Positions 10,880 to 20,524 of a DNA stretch of 64,000 nucleotides are shown here, piece by piece. The notes beneath the pieces were generated by a model. It was given only the letters and a program-made list of their open reading frames with translations. It searched no databases and had not been told where the DNA came from. A program made the translations under genes and the position numbers. The stretch is from Agelas oroides (Eukaryota > Porifera > Demospongiae > Agelasida > Agelasidae). The stretch's first letter is position 1, and each line of letters starts with the position of its first letter. The DNA is taken from contig OX422199.1 in the NCBI GenBank assembly GCA_949130485.1, positions 3,395,402 to 3,459,401 on the forward strand, given 5' to 3'.

Positions 10880-11440
10880 GGAAAACTTGGTGGTGGTTTT
10901 AATTTGGCGATTTGGCGATTTTGTCCCTGATCTAAATTCCCACCAATTTTTGACAGCCAGCTGTTCTGACACATGCACATGCATAGTAGCGGAAACAGTG
11001 TTGCTGTACAAGTACCTTGCGGAGGAATGATGGACCTGTATCGTACATTGTTGGAGCTTCCTCACTTTCCAAGAAAGAAATCTGGAGGGCAAATAAGGCG
11101 GTAAAGCATACTCTTGAGGACGTAAACACAACATATTTTCAGTACTGCCACTGCATATGGATCATCGGAATTGCTGTGGTAGTTTAGTCTTTTGTGGACT
11201 GCAGGGCTCCATATATTCTTGAAGATGTGATGGCCTCGACTGCAACTTCCACTTCATACACTTCCATCTCCTTTGCACTTGATTGCTCTCAACAGTCAAC
11301 TGCTCAAGGTAATAGTAACAAGAGACGATTAAAGACAGTTATGTCATGTAAATACTTTGCACAAAATTGCCAAACTCTTGCAAATTCACCAAATTTAATG
11401 CACGCTAAATTTCCCCATTATACGGTATGCATCTGTACAT
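10880..11440 (-). pseudogene. HIRAN-like gene fragment, copy 1 (tentative)
   Basis: On the minus strand about 11180-11270 can be read in part as GHHIFKNIW, and about 11135-11175 as NSDDPYAVAVL. These resemble the opening and the D-x-YAVAV motif of metazoan HIRAN-domain proteins of unknown role. The match needs several frames, so the piece is decayed. Part of the region (11030-11125) is open as FTALFALQISFLESEEAP, ending at a GTACTT donor-like site. It is bounded on both sides by short repeats built of 'GGCGATTTGG' and 'GCCAAATTTAA' motifs. A second, about 85-90% similar copy lies at 14340-14900. Recognition is from memory and uncertain. Confidence 0.35.
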
Positions 11441-11670
11441 ACTCTATAGTCTCAAGGGACTATGGCAATGATTTAAAACATTCCATCATGACATGAGGTA
11501 TTATTATGTAGGAGGTGGGATATTATGCATGATTGTGGAGAGTGACAGATGTACGTATGCTAGTGCAATTAGTGGGGAAATCAATTTTAAGTCTAACATT
11601 AATACAATATACAACCTCACCACACCTGTACTAATGGCACATCTGGAGTACATTTCAACTCAAATATTTT
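11440..11670. repeat. Linker shared by three orphan-exon units
   Basis: Contains 'actatggcaatgatttaaaa', 'gattgtggagagtgacagat' and 'tacaacctcaccacacctgt'. Copies lie at 13035-13250 and 14940-15140, each just 3' (plus) of the 'GCCAAATTTAA' repeat and ending at an orphan signal-peptide exon. Confidence 0.6.
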
Positions 11671-11673
11671 TAC

Positions 11674-11743
11674 CTTCAGGCAGTCCTTCTGTACATGCTG
11701 CAAGGACCAAAGCACTTGCAATCACCACCTTTGCCAGTTGCAT
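11674..11743 (-). other. Orphan signal-peptide exon, intact (O2)
   Basis: A 70-nt exon identical in plan to functional first exons. It encodes MQLAKVVIASALVLAACTEG then LPE, and ends in phase 1 at a GTAAAA donor. A TATA box (TATAAAAA minus, about 11840-11847), ACGTCA and the distal block near 11925-11942 are all present. No second exon follows before copy 3's own exon 1 at 8802. It could be an alternative distal first exon for copy 3 (about 3.2 kb to its acceptor) or a leftover of a deleted gene. Confidence 0.7.
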
Positions 11744-12290
11744 TCTTGTTCTTCCTGCACCAGTGCTGTGGAATAGTTTGATATGAGACAACTGCAACTT
11801 GTGCAACTTCAGAATGTCAGTGAGCAACAAGTGCAAAGGTTTTTATAGCCAGTTGAAGCTACGTCATGTAAAATTATTGAGCTGTTGAATAATATTCACA
11901 CAGTGGTTGGTGTTCTGTCAATGTATCAACTGATGACATCATCTCACACAGTGATGGTCCATCAATTGTTGTGATCTGGAGTAAGAGTTGATGTGATCTG
12001 ATAACCCGAGTGCTGCTGTTTGTCTAGTACCTTGAAGTAGCTGTGATACTGCTATTAACATAGCATGCTTCAATACTAATCCCATAGTCTCATGATATAC
12101 AGTGAAATGCCAAAACAAAGCAGTTAAGCCAACAGAAAAACATGTTGCATCATGTGAAAAATTTGAGGTTGTTAAATGATATTCATAGTTATGGTGTTTT
12201 GTCAGTGTGTCAATAAATTACTCAGTTAAATGAACTCATTACCCTTTGTGTAGCTGCTCCAGCTTTAGGGATTATTAAACTGGTGAGTGC
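11744..12290. other. Orphan-exon promoter and upstream module
   Basis: 5'-UTR block, TATA, ACGTCA (about 11861), distal block, and the upstream module with 'agtgctgctgtttgtctagt'. No gene. Confidence 0.5.
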
Positions 12291-12845
12291 TACACAATAT
12301 AAGGCATTGTTCCTTTTTGATCCTTGCCGTACTTGTAACACTCTATCTTCCTTGTCTGTGACCTACAGTATGTACATCTTCCAGCCCTTAATTACTTGCA
12401 TTACTCCAATCTTCAGATGGCAAAGGCAATAGTAAATCTTTTGTTCAAAGAATTATTACATCCCTCGTGACAGCCAGCTGTGAACAACTACAAAGTGGAT
12501 TACAACAAAAGAAATTGCCACTAGGACTGGGAAGTTTACTTAGACCCACAATGCAAAGCAAAAGGCACTGTTCTTTATCTTGTGACTCATGAACTGTTTG
12601 TGGCCTACCCAGCCCTTGTAGTAACTCAATTGTTGCAGTACTCTAAGCTCCAGATGGCAAAGACAGTAGATAAAACTCGAGTGTACAATACTTATATCCC
12701 TTATGAGCCAGCTATGGCTAAATACAAAAGCACATGAATACACCACAAGCATAGGAACATTATGTAAGTGTATACTAAGCAAAAGGCCACTGTTCCTATG
12801 TCAACTGTGAACTACCTGTGACCAAATGTCAGTTCCTTGCCCTTG
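12290..12845. repeat. Monomer repeat block
   Basis: Divergent monomers marked by AAGGCATTGTTCC (12301), AAAAGGCACTGTTCTTTATC (12560) and AAAAGGCCACTGTTCCTATG (12781), spaced about 220-260 bp. Confidence 0.6.
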
Positions 12846-12859
12846 CAGTACCATAAAAA

Positions 12860-13250
12860 CTGTCAGTGGTATTAATTTGGTGATTTGGCATTTTGTCCCC
12901 GATTGCCAAATTAAATTTACACCAGACAGTTACGTATGTTATGTACTTTGCACAAAATTGCCAAACTCTTGCGAATTCGCCAAATTTAAAGCCTGCTAAA
13001 TTTTCCATTATACAGTATACACCTGTACGTACTCTAGTCTCAAGGGACTATGGCAATGATTTAAAACATTCCATCATGACATGAGGTATTATTAGTAGGA
13101 GGTGGACCAATATGCATGATTGTGGAGAGTGACAGATGTACGTATGCTAGTGCAATTAGTGGGAAAATTTTTAACTCTAACTTTAACACAATATACAACC
13201 TCACTACACCTGTACTAATGCCACATCTGAAATACATTTCAACACACAGT
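12860..13250. repeat. 'GCCAAATTTAA' repeat plus linker
   Basis: Shorter version of the 10.88-11.67 kb unit. The HIRAN-like middle part is missing, so TTTGGTGATTTGG is followed after only about 60 bp by CTTGCGAATTCGCCAAATTT (12967) and the shared linker. Confidence 0.55.
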
Positions 13251-13256
13251 CTCTAC

Positions 13257-13326
13257 CTTCAGGTGGCCCTTCAGCACATGCTGCAAGGACCAAAGCACTT
13301 GTAATCACCACCTTTGCCAGTTGCAT
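13257..13326 (-). other. Orphan signal-peptide exon, intact (O3)
   Basis: A 70-nt open exon encoding MQLAKVVITSALVLAACAEG then PPE, with donor GTAGAG. Its TATA position (about 13412) reads TTTAAA instead of TATAAAAA and the 5'-UTR is shortened, so promoter strength may be reduced. The distal block is present near 13485-13505. There is no matching exon 2 nearby. Confidence 0.65.
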
Positions 13327-13840
13327 TCTGCACCAGTACTGTGGAATAGTTTGATATGAGACGACTGCAACTTGTGCAACTGTCAGAATGTCAGTGAGCA
13401 ACAAGTGTAGTGATTTTAAAGCCAGTTGAGGGTACATCATGAAAGCTGTTGAATAATATTCACACAGTGGTTGGTGTTCTGTCAATGTGTCAACTGATGA
13501 CATCATCCACAGTGATAGTGCATCGATTGTTAACATTCTAGAGTAAGAGTTGGTGAGATCTGATAACCCCAGTGCTGTTGCTGTGATATTCCCTTCTGAA
13601 CCAAGTCTCTATCAGTAATGCAGTTTAGCCATTACTGGTACATGCATAGCTGCATTACCACTCTCAGCAGTTGATGTTTGCTGTTGGTCTGTGAAAGTGG
13701 TGTACACCTCACGGCACTTCAGAGAAAGCTGTTCAGTTTGTTGTTCACATCATGCTGCAGTGTAGTCCCACATATATAGCATGAAGACCGTGAGGGTCAG
13801 CATTCCTCAGGGACCTGTGCAGAGTGTTCAGCTACAATTT
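13327..13840. other. Orphan-exon promoter, upstream module and relict exon-2 start
   Basis: After the promoter comes the upstream module. Around 13793-13845, 'gtcagcattcctcagggacc' with 'tgtgcagag' matches the reverse strand of the first 45 bp of collagen exon 2 (TGTAG acceptor, then HRPQRSADT), now with stops. This suggests the module descends from a decayed exon 2. Confidence 0.5.
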
Positions 13841-14340
13841 TTTACACTTACAGCAACTTTAATTGCCGCAGTACTCCAAGCTCCAGATGGCAAAGGCATT
13901 AATTTTATCCCTTCGGGACAGCTGACTATGGGCAAGCACAAAGCACTACAGCCAGCTGTGAGTGCATGCATGGAGTACCAACAAATGAATTTGCCACTAG
14001 GAATGGGAAGTTTACTTAGACCCAAGTTAAGCACAATACAAAGCAAAAGGCATTGTTCCTTTATCTTGTCATGTGAACTGGAGACTCACAAACTATCTGT
14101 GACCTATGTATCATTCCCAGTCATTGTAGCAACTTCAATTGTTGCAGTACTCCAAGCTCCAGATGGCAAAGACAGTGGATAAAACATCTTTTGTTCAGGT
14201 GTACAATACTTGTATCCCTCATGAGCCAGCTATGGGCAAACATGAATACACTACAATCATAGGAACATTATGTAAGTGTATACAAAGCAAAAGGACACTG
14301 TTCCAATGTCAACTGTAAACTACCTGTGGCTAAATTTCAA
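13840..14340. repeat. Monomer repeat block A-B-C
   Basis: Cores CTCCAAGCTCCAGATGGCAA at 13870 and 14152, AAAAGGCATTGTTCCTTTAT at 14045 and AAAAGGACACTGTTCCAATG at 14288. Confidence 0.65.
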
Positions 14341-14900
14341 TTCCCAGCCCTTGCAGTACCATATAATGGAAAAACTTGGTGGTGGTTTCAATTTGGCGAT
14401 TTGGCCATTTTGTCCCTGATCACCAGATTAAATTCCCACCAATTTTTGACAGGCATCCTGACACATGCAATGCATAGTAGCAGAAACACTGTCACTGTAC
14501 AATTACCTTGTCGAGGAACATTGGACCTGTATCGTACATTGTTGGGGCTTTCTCACTTTCCAAGAAAGAAATGTAGAGGGCAAATAAGGCAGTAAAGTGT
14601 ACTCTTGAGAACACAAACACAACACATGTTCAGTACCGCCACTGCATACGGATCATCGGAATTGCTGTGGTAGTTTAGTCTTTTGGGAACTGGGGGCTCC
14701 ATATATTCTTGAAGATGTGATGGCCTCGACTACAACTTCCACTCGGTACACTTCCATCTCCTTTCCACTTGATTGTTCTCAACAGTCCACTGCTCAAGCT
14801 GAGTATAGTAACAAGAGATGATTATAAGACAGTTATGTACATCATGTTTAAGTACTTTGGACACTCTCTTGCGAATTCACCAAATTTAATGCTTGCTAAA
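14340..14900 (-). pseudogene. HIRAN-like gene fragment, copy 2 (tentative)
   Basis: Second copy of the 10.88-11.44 kb fragment in the same orientation. It has the same GHHIFKNIW and DDPYAVAVL stretches in differing frames, and an open piece ending in APTMYDTGPMFLDK before a GTAATT donor-like site. The comparison shows scattered substitutions and small indels. A small insertion ('ctgagtat') lies near 14799. Confidence 0.35.
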
Positions 14901-15142
14901 TTTTCCATTATACCGTATACACCTGTACATACTTTAGTCTCAAGGGGTATGGCAATGGTTTAAAACCTTCCATCATGACATGAGGTATTATTATATTGGA
15001 GGTGAGCTATTATGCATGATTGTGGAGAGTAACAGATGTACGTAGGGAAATCAATTTTAGGTCTAACTTTAATACAAAGTACAACCTCACCAAACCTGTA
15101 CTAATGCCACATCTAGAGTACATTTCAACACAAAACTTTTAC
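14900..15142. repeat. Linker before orphan exon O4
   Basis: Third copy of the linker ('actttagtctcaaggggtat', 'gattgtggagagtaacagat') that precedes each orphan first exon in the 11-15 kb part. Confidence 0.55.
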
Positions 15143-15216
15143 CTTCAGGCAGCCCTTCAGCACATGCTGCAAGGACCAAAGCACTTGCAATCACCACCTA
15201 GCTTTGCCAGTTGCAT
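15143..15216 (-). pseudogene. Orphan signal-peptide exon, frameshifted (O4)
   Basis: Like O2 and O3 but 74 nt. Four extra bases (AGCT-type) near 15199-15202 shift the frame after MQLAK and give an early stop. TATA (about 15318) and the distal block (about 15413-15430) are present. No second exon is paired with it. Confidence 0.7.
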
Positions 15217-16067
15217 TCTTGTTCTTCCTGCACCAGTGCTGTGGAATAGTTTGATATGGGATAACTGCAACTTGTGCAACTGTCAAATTTTCATTGAGCA
15301 ACAAGTGCTGAGATTTTTTATAGCTAGTTGAGGCTACGTCATCTTTGAGCTGTTGAAAAATATATTCATAAGTTGTATTGATGTCACATGCACAGTAGTT
15401 GATGTTCTGTCTATGTGTCAACTGGTGACATCCTGTATAGTAGAAGTACACACAGTGTGATCAGATAACCCCATGAAGTGGGTGGTAGTCTTGCTGTGTT
15501 GCATTGCTCTGAACCTTGAGAAGATCTCATGTGTCAATCTTCATCAGTAATACGTATGATTCAGTCATGACTAGTACAGTATTGCAATCTCTTGCATATA
15601 CTGGACATTGAACTTCAGTGCTCCAAAAATGGAGAGTAGGCATATTTTCAAGAGTTTTGCCATGGAATTTTACTTGCAAATATGCCCACCTCACTGTTAA
15701 AATCCTATTGCTGTATTCCTACAATGATAGCCACCGATCAAGATCACCATCATACTATCCTGTAATCTTCCATATAGCATAAAGACTACACATGTTTATA
15801 GATAAACCCACGCCCACATATTATAATGTAATATAGCATTAGAGAAGTGTGTGCCTGTACATCTATATGATCTTGAAGGCATATAAGCTTCCATTGGCAC
15901 ACAATCTATACAATCATACTAGGTATCTAGGAAGAAAAAAGATTGAATGCGCTCAGCATTGACGTGTACATTCTATTGCCTCAAAATTGCACGCAACATT
16001 GATTCACAAAAATTAATATCTACTGTAAAAAATGCCTACTGGGCTGATCTCTATAAAGTAATGCCTT
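15217..16067. other. O4 promoter and 3' flank of copy 4
   Basis: 15350-15730 duplicates 6310-6740. 15950-16067 is the collagen 3' flank ('attgcctcaaaattgcacgc'). No gene. Confidence 0.5.
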
Positions 16068-17083
16068 CTACTTGGTACAAACTGCACAGGTGAGTTCTTT
16101 TTGTGGATCATAAGGTGGACACAACATTCCATTGCAGTTGGCTTCAACATGGTAAAACACAGCACCGTTAGTATTAGAAGCACTGCCTGGTACTGAGTCT
16201 GGGTTTTTGTCAATACACTCATACATTGTGCGATGATGATTACGATAGTCCGACATGAGGTAGCCAGAGTACTCCAGAGTCCATGTTGATGGACACCGAG
16301 TTTTAGCAGGGATCATTGTGACTGCCACCCTTGTTGAAGCATAGCACACAGCACAGGGAACATTGTGGGCATTAACAGCTCTTAGTGGCCCTCCCCCTGT
16401 ATGATACTCTGCTCCATACACATAGTTCAATCCTTGGACTCCAGATGTGTAGCTGAGATAGTCTGGATCATCAGGCATGCAGAGGTAGTTGGCTGCTCCT
16501 CCCTTATTTGCATACCGTGTTCCACCAGCCCTCCCTGCATACACCAGTGTGGTACCTGAGACACTTGGACAACTACTTTTTCCCCACCTTGTGTAGACCA
16601 CTCCACCATTCCTTGGTCCAGGAGGACCTGCTACTCCTTGGTCTCCCCTCTGCCCTTGGTCTCCCCTCTGTCCTTGCAGTCCAAGGGGACCAGGCACGCC
16701 ATCTCGTCCATCTCTTCCATCTCGTCCTCGCAGCACCTCAATGTAAGGGAAGGAGCTTGTGTTCCCACTGTTCCCTCTACTCTGAGTGTCAGCACTCCTC
16801 TGGGGCCTGTGCAGAGCTCCTGCTACAGTGTGCAGTATAGTAGAAACAAGGGGTTCAAACCACAAGCAATGTATCGAACTACAGCTAATGAAACTAAAGT
16901 ACTTGCTCCTACACTCAGTGAGCACACAAGTAGTTAATCATACTCCAAACAACTTTAGTGTAACAATTTGAAAACATTTCACATCTGAAATGCAGTTAAT
17001 ACACACCGTTTACCTTCAGGCAGCCCTTCTGCACATGCTGCAAGGACCAAAGCACTTGCAATCACCACCTTTGCCAGTTGCAT
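16068..17083 (-). CDS. Short-chain collagen C4-like protein, copy 4
   Basis: 274 residues, predicted secreted matrix collagen. Exon 1 (17014-17083) encodes MQLAKVVIASALVLAACAEG, and exon 2 is 16068-16822 after a CTGTAG acceptor. It has 13 Gly-X-Y triplets, tied for the longest helix in the array. A tandem duplication of the GQR-GDQ pair gives two RGD tripeptides, and GPL replaces the usual GPR in one triplet. The C-terminal domain has all ten cysteines. The variable loop is DYRNHHRT. The site following AGGT reads RYANKGG, where most paralogues have an aromatic residue and histidine. A strong promoter with two Tourist-like MITEs lies upstream. Open and complete. Confidence 0.9.
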
Positions 17084-17109
17084 TCTTGTTCTTCCTGCAC
17101 CAACGCTGT

Positions 17110-17306
17110 GGAATAGTTTGATATGAGACAACTGCAACTTGTGCAACTGTCAGAATGCCAGTGAGCAACAAGTGCAGTGATTTTTATAGTCAGTTGAAGC
17201 TACGTCGTGTAAAATTTTGAGCTGTTGATTAATATTCGTAAGTTGTATTGTGGCACATGAACAGTGGTTGGTGGTTGTGTCAATGTGTCAACTGGTGACA
17301 TCGTAA
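17110..17306 (-). promoter_or_regulatory. Promoter of collagen copy 4
   Basis: TATAAAAA at 17181-17188 (minus). The CRE-like site is changed to ACGTCG (17202). The distal block TGTCAACTGGTGACATC ends near 17303. Confidence 0.6.
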
Positions 17307-17317
17307 CACAATCGTAA

Positions 17318-17516
17318 GCCCTGTTTACACTAGCACTTAAACTGGTTTCAAATCAGTTTACATTAAACTAGTTTTGCCAAACCACATCCATTTTGTGGAT
17401 TACAGAAAGTAGTTTCCAAAATGCATTAAGGGCATTTATACACCTGCTGTACACCGATTTGAAACCGATTTGAAACCGATTTGAAACCGATTTGAAACTC
17501 CTAGTGCAAACGGGGC
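17318..17516. mobile_element. Tourist/Harbinger-like MITE, copy M1
   Basis: Starts GCCCTGTTTACACTAG and ends in its inverted form (CTAGTGCAAACGGGGC). Both sides are flanked by TAA (17315-17317 and 17517-17519), the target duplication typical of PIF/Harbinger. The interior has four consecutive GATTTGAAACC-type units near 17456-17495. Non-coding. Confidence 0.7.
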
Positions 17517-17716
17517 TAAAGTGATAGTGCATCCATTGAGAACATCCTTTTAGTAAGAATTGATGTGGTGTGATGACGTTCATAAGCTCCTGCTTGAAGC
17601 TACGTCGTGTAAAATTTTGAGCTGTTGATTAATATTCGTAAGTTGTATTGTGGCACGTGAACAGTGGTTGGTCTTCTGTCAATGTGTCAACTGGTGACGT
17701 CGTAACACAGTCGTAA

Positions 17717-17865
17717 GTCCTGTTTACACTAGCACTTAAAACTGGTTTCAAATCTGTTTACATTAAACCAGTTTTAAGGTAAGACGTTTCCAAAGCGCAT
17801 ACACCTGCCCTAAATCGATTTGAAACCGATTTGAAACCAGTTTAAAATCCTAGTGTAAACAGAGC
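17717..17865. mobile_element. Tourist/Harbinger-like MITE, copy M2
   Basis: 149-bp version with terminal inverted repeats and flanking TAA (17714-17716, 17866-17868). It has two GATTTGAAACC units only and an internal deletion relative to M1. Confidence 0.7.
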
Positions 17866-17869
17866 TAAA

Positions 17870-18480
17870 GTGATAGTGCATCCATTGTGAACATCCTTGT
17901 AGTAAGGATTGATGTGATCTGATGACCCCAGTGCTGTTGCTGTGTTATGTTGACCTGAACCAACAGTTCAGTCATTACTGGTACATGCGTAGCTGCATTA
18001 CCACTCTAAGCAGCAGATGTTTGCTGTTGGTCTGTGAAAGTGTTTTACATCTCACAATACTTTTCATAAGGCCATTCAGCTTGCTGTTCATTGACAGCAC
18101 ATCATGCTGCAGTGTAGTTTCACATGGCATAAAGATTGAAGGGTCAGCATTCTTCAGGGACGTGGGTATGAGACTAATGGAGAAGCTAGAGGGGGAGATA
18201 AGTCAAGTCTGCAGTCTCAATCTTCTTGCACTCCTTTTTTCTCTTGCCTGCAGTGCCTTGAAGTAGTTGTTCATATACTAGTATGAACATAGCTTGTTTG
18301 GTTATTAACCTCGTGATATGTATATAGTGAAACACCAATTAGCGAAGCCACACACATTGTATTATGTGAAAATTGAAGGTGTTGAATAATAGTTGTACTG
18401 CCGGCACATGCACAGTGGTATGGTGTTTGTCAGTGTGTCAATAAAATATTTAGTCAAATATCCATTTGTGTAGTTATGTA
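17870..18480. other. Upstream (U) module
   Basis: Gene-free module also at 23800-24390, 25940-26505, 32890-33445 and 46900-47470. It contains 'gcagcagatgtttgctgttg', 'gggtcagcattcttcaggga' (a relict exon-2 start) and a pyrimidine tract ending CCTGCAG near 18252. The plus-strand frame through it recurs only because the copies are recent. Confidence 0.55.
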
Positions 18481-18936
18481 GTTACAGTTTTAGAACTATT
18501 GAGTCTACACAACAAAAGGCATTCCGTTGTCATGCATGTGAACTATAAGACTCATTGACGGTCTGTGCATGGCGTACTGTATATATATTCTTCAGCCCTT
18601 AACTCTTATTGTTGCAGTGATCCAAGCTCCAGATGGCGAAGGCAGTTGTAAATAATTATATCCCAGCCAGCTGTGAACATATACAAAGTGCATGCATGGA
18701 GTAAATGAATTTGCTACTAGGACTGGACAGTTTACTCAGACCAAAGTTTAGCACAATGCAAAGCAAAAGGCATTGTTGTTTATCTTGTCATGTGAACAGG
18801 AAGACTCACAAACTATCTGTGACCTATGTATCATTCCCAGCGCTTGTAGCAACTTCAATTGTTGCAGTACTCCAAGCTCCAGATGGCAAAGACAGTAGAT
18901 AAAACATATTTTGTCCAAATGTACAATACTATATAA
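18480..18936. repeat. Monomer repeat block A-B
   Basis: A (AAAAGGCATTCCGTTGTCAT, 18514) and B (AAAAGGCATTGTTGTTTATC, 18765) lie about 251 bp apart. The clean alignment of these two shows that the A/B/C types share one ancestor. Confidence 0.7.
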
Positions 18937-19292
18937 TTATCACCATAGTACAAAGCTATACAGGAAAATATCACGAGTTTGTTGCCGCTCTATTGTTACG
19001 AGTGCGCAGCACGAGTAACAATGCCAACGGCAACAAACGAGTGATATTTTCTCCGGTATAGCTTGGTACTATGGTGATAATGATTTTATCATATGAACCT
19101 TCGATTTCATTGCACGTTCAGACGCAGCGCACGTGACTTGTAGTACCTGATACGGATTCTCGCATGACTTGCAGTACTGATACGGATTCTCACGTGACTT
19201 GCAGTAAAAAATACGGCTTTTTATAAACTGTGCGCAGCTGCAAGGCTTCCCCATTGACTCCCATACATTAGCGTGAGTTAGACGTATGATAA
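18937..19292. mobile_element. Foldback MITE, copy F2
   Basis: TTATCACCATAG to CGTATGATAA. The first 140 bp form a long palindrome centred on GTGCGCAGCACGAGT. The rest has three direct repeats of about 30 bp (TGATACGGATTCTCGCATGA-type). Comparison with the uninterrupted sequence GTACAATACTTTGTATCCC at 33891, 47911 and 58301 shows AATAC on both sides of the insertion. It is inverted relative to F1. Confidence 0.75.
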
Positions 19293-20100
19293 TACTTTGT
19301 ATCCCTTGTGAGCCAGCTATGGGTTAACATGAATACACTACAATTGTAGGGAGGTTTATGTATTATGTATATACAAAGCAAAGGGCATTGTTCCTATGTC
19401 AGTTCTATCTGTGGCCAAATATACACAGTCTTGTACGTGTGGCCATGTAAGGGATTTTTTGTTGATCGCATCTAACTTCTGTGTCCTACCGTATAGTCTA
19501 TCATAGTGCATATTGCAAAAAATTAGAACTGTCAACTGTCACTCAAGCGATGTACAAACAAAGCCAATGAATCAAAAAACAAGCGAACTATGCTGTCACA
19601 TACTCAGATGGTACTCGACAGCAATGTCTGCTACTCTCTTCATTTCTCAAGCTAGGTAACACAAGCAAGGCCAACAAACAGTTGCTTGTAGATGTGCAAA
19701 CGTCAAAGCCACAAACCTAAAACCTATAACCAACTGTTTGCGGAGCCTTGCTCAGCTTACCAAGATTCCCACTAGATCATATGTGTGATCATATGGATGT
19801 TGTGTACACACTATGCATAAATCAATCATCTCAGTAATCCTTTCAGTAATACATACAATGACTGCTATGTACCATTTATGGCTACTACACTACTGCTGTC
19901 AGTAGCTTATTTCCAGACCCTTGTTTGCTGTTCAACTAAATGCACACACCTGATGACAGTACTTCAATGAATGTTGTGTTCAGCTTGCTGTTTGTCAGCA
20001 ACACGTGATACTAGTCAGTAGTCTCTGTCATATAAGACATGCAGCCTTAGAAAGAATCTATATTTGAGCACAAGAATACATTTCAACACACAAATTTTAC
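19293..20100. repeat. C monomer and P module
   Basis: C monomer (AAAGGGCATTGTTCCTATGT near 19379), then the P module as far as a relict first exon. 19893 marks the start of a tandem duplication. No gene. Confidence 0.55.
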
Positions 20101-20524
20101 CTTCAGGCAGTCTTTCTGCTTAAGCTGTAATGACCAAAATACCACTTTGCCAGTTGCATTCTTGTTCTTCCTGTGTGGAATAGTTTGATATGAGACGACT
20201 TCAACTTGTGTAACTGTTAGTGCAGCAGTTATATAACCAGTTACAAACGTCAGAAATGTTCATAGTTGTATTGATGGGTGCATTGGGTGGTATGTATATA
20301 GTGTCAATGTGTCAACTTGTGACATCATATGTAGTAAACATGTACCAGTCATATTGTGGTACACATAGTTGATTCATGTCTGTAGGGTAGCTGTGTTAGA
20401 CTCCCTGGGCAGCAGATCTTCATCGATTTTAGTCCACTAAAGGTGGCACTGCTGAGAAGACTGTTCATCTTGTTTATAGCCAACACATCATGCTGCTCTA
20501 TAACCTCACACAACATGATGACTG
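19893..20524. repeat. Direct duplication, copy 1 (partner 21277-21908)
   Basis: 632 bp repeated with an offset of 1384 bp and only a few differences. It includes a relict signal-peptide exon and its TATA region. Confidence 0.8.
20101..20159 (-). pseudogene. Relict signal-peptide exon (59-nt type)
   Basis: Begins MQLAKWYFGHYSL and stops after 18 codons. An 11-nt deletion is shared with 3076-3134 and 21485-21543, so these descend from one defective ancestor. The 5'-UTR is shortened here. Confidence 0.7.

Larger units (their letters stand above)
17197..17890. repeat. Tandem duplication of 395 bp including MITE
   Basis: The segment beginning GAAGCTACGTCGTGTAAAAT at 17201 recurs at 17596, so promoter upstream DNA, distal block and MITE are doubled in front of copy 4 (about 17197-17591 and 17592-17885). 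Confidence 0.75.

Noticed and set aside
17440-17500. GATTTGAAACC repeats considered as a CRISPR-like array
   Set aside because: Units are contiguous with no spacers, lie inside a MITE, and the genome is eukaryotic.
17922-18266. Repeated plus-strand frame of about 100 codons in U modules (also 23916, 26057, 32938, 46949)
   Set aside because: Its copies come from recent duplication. Changes are not biased to silent positions as far as I can see, and it is low-complexity Leu/Ser/Cys sequence with no domain.
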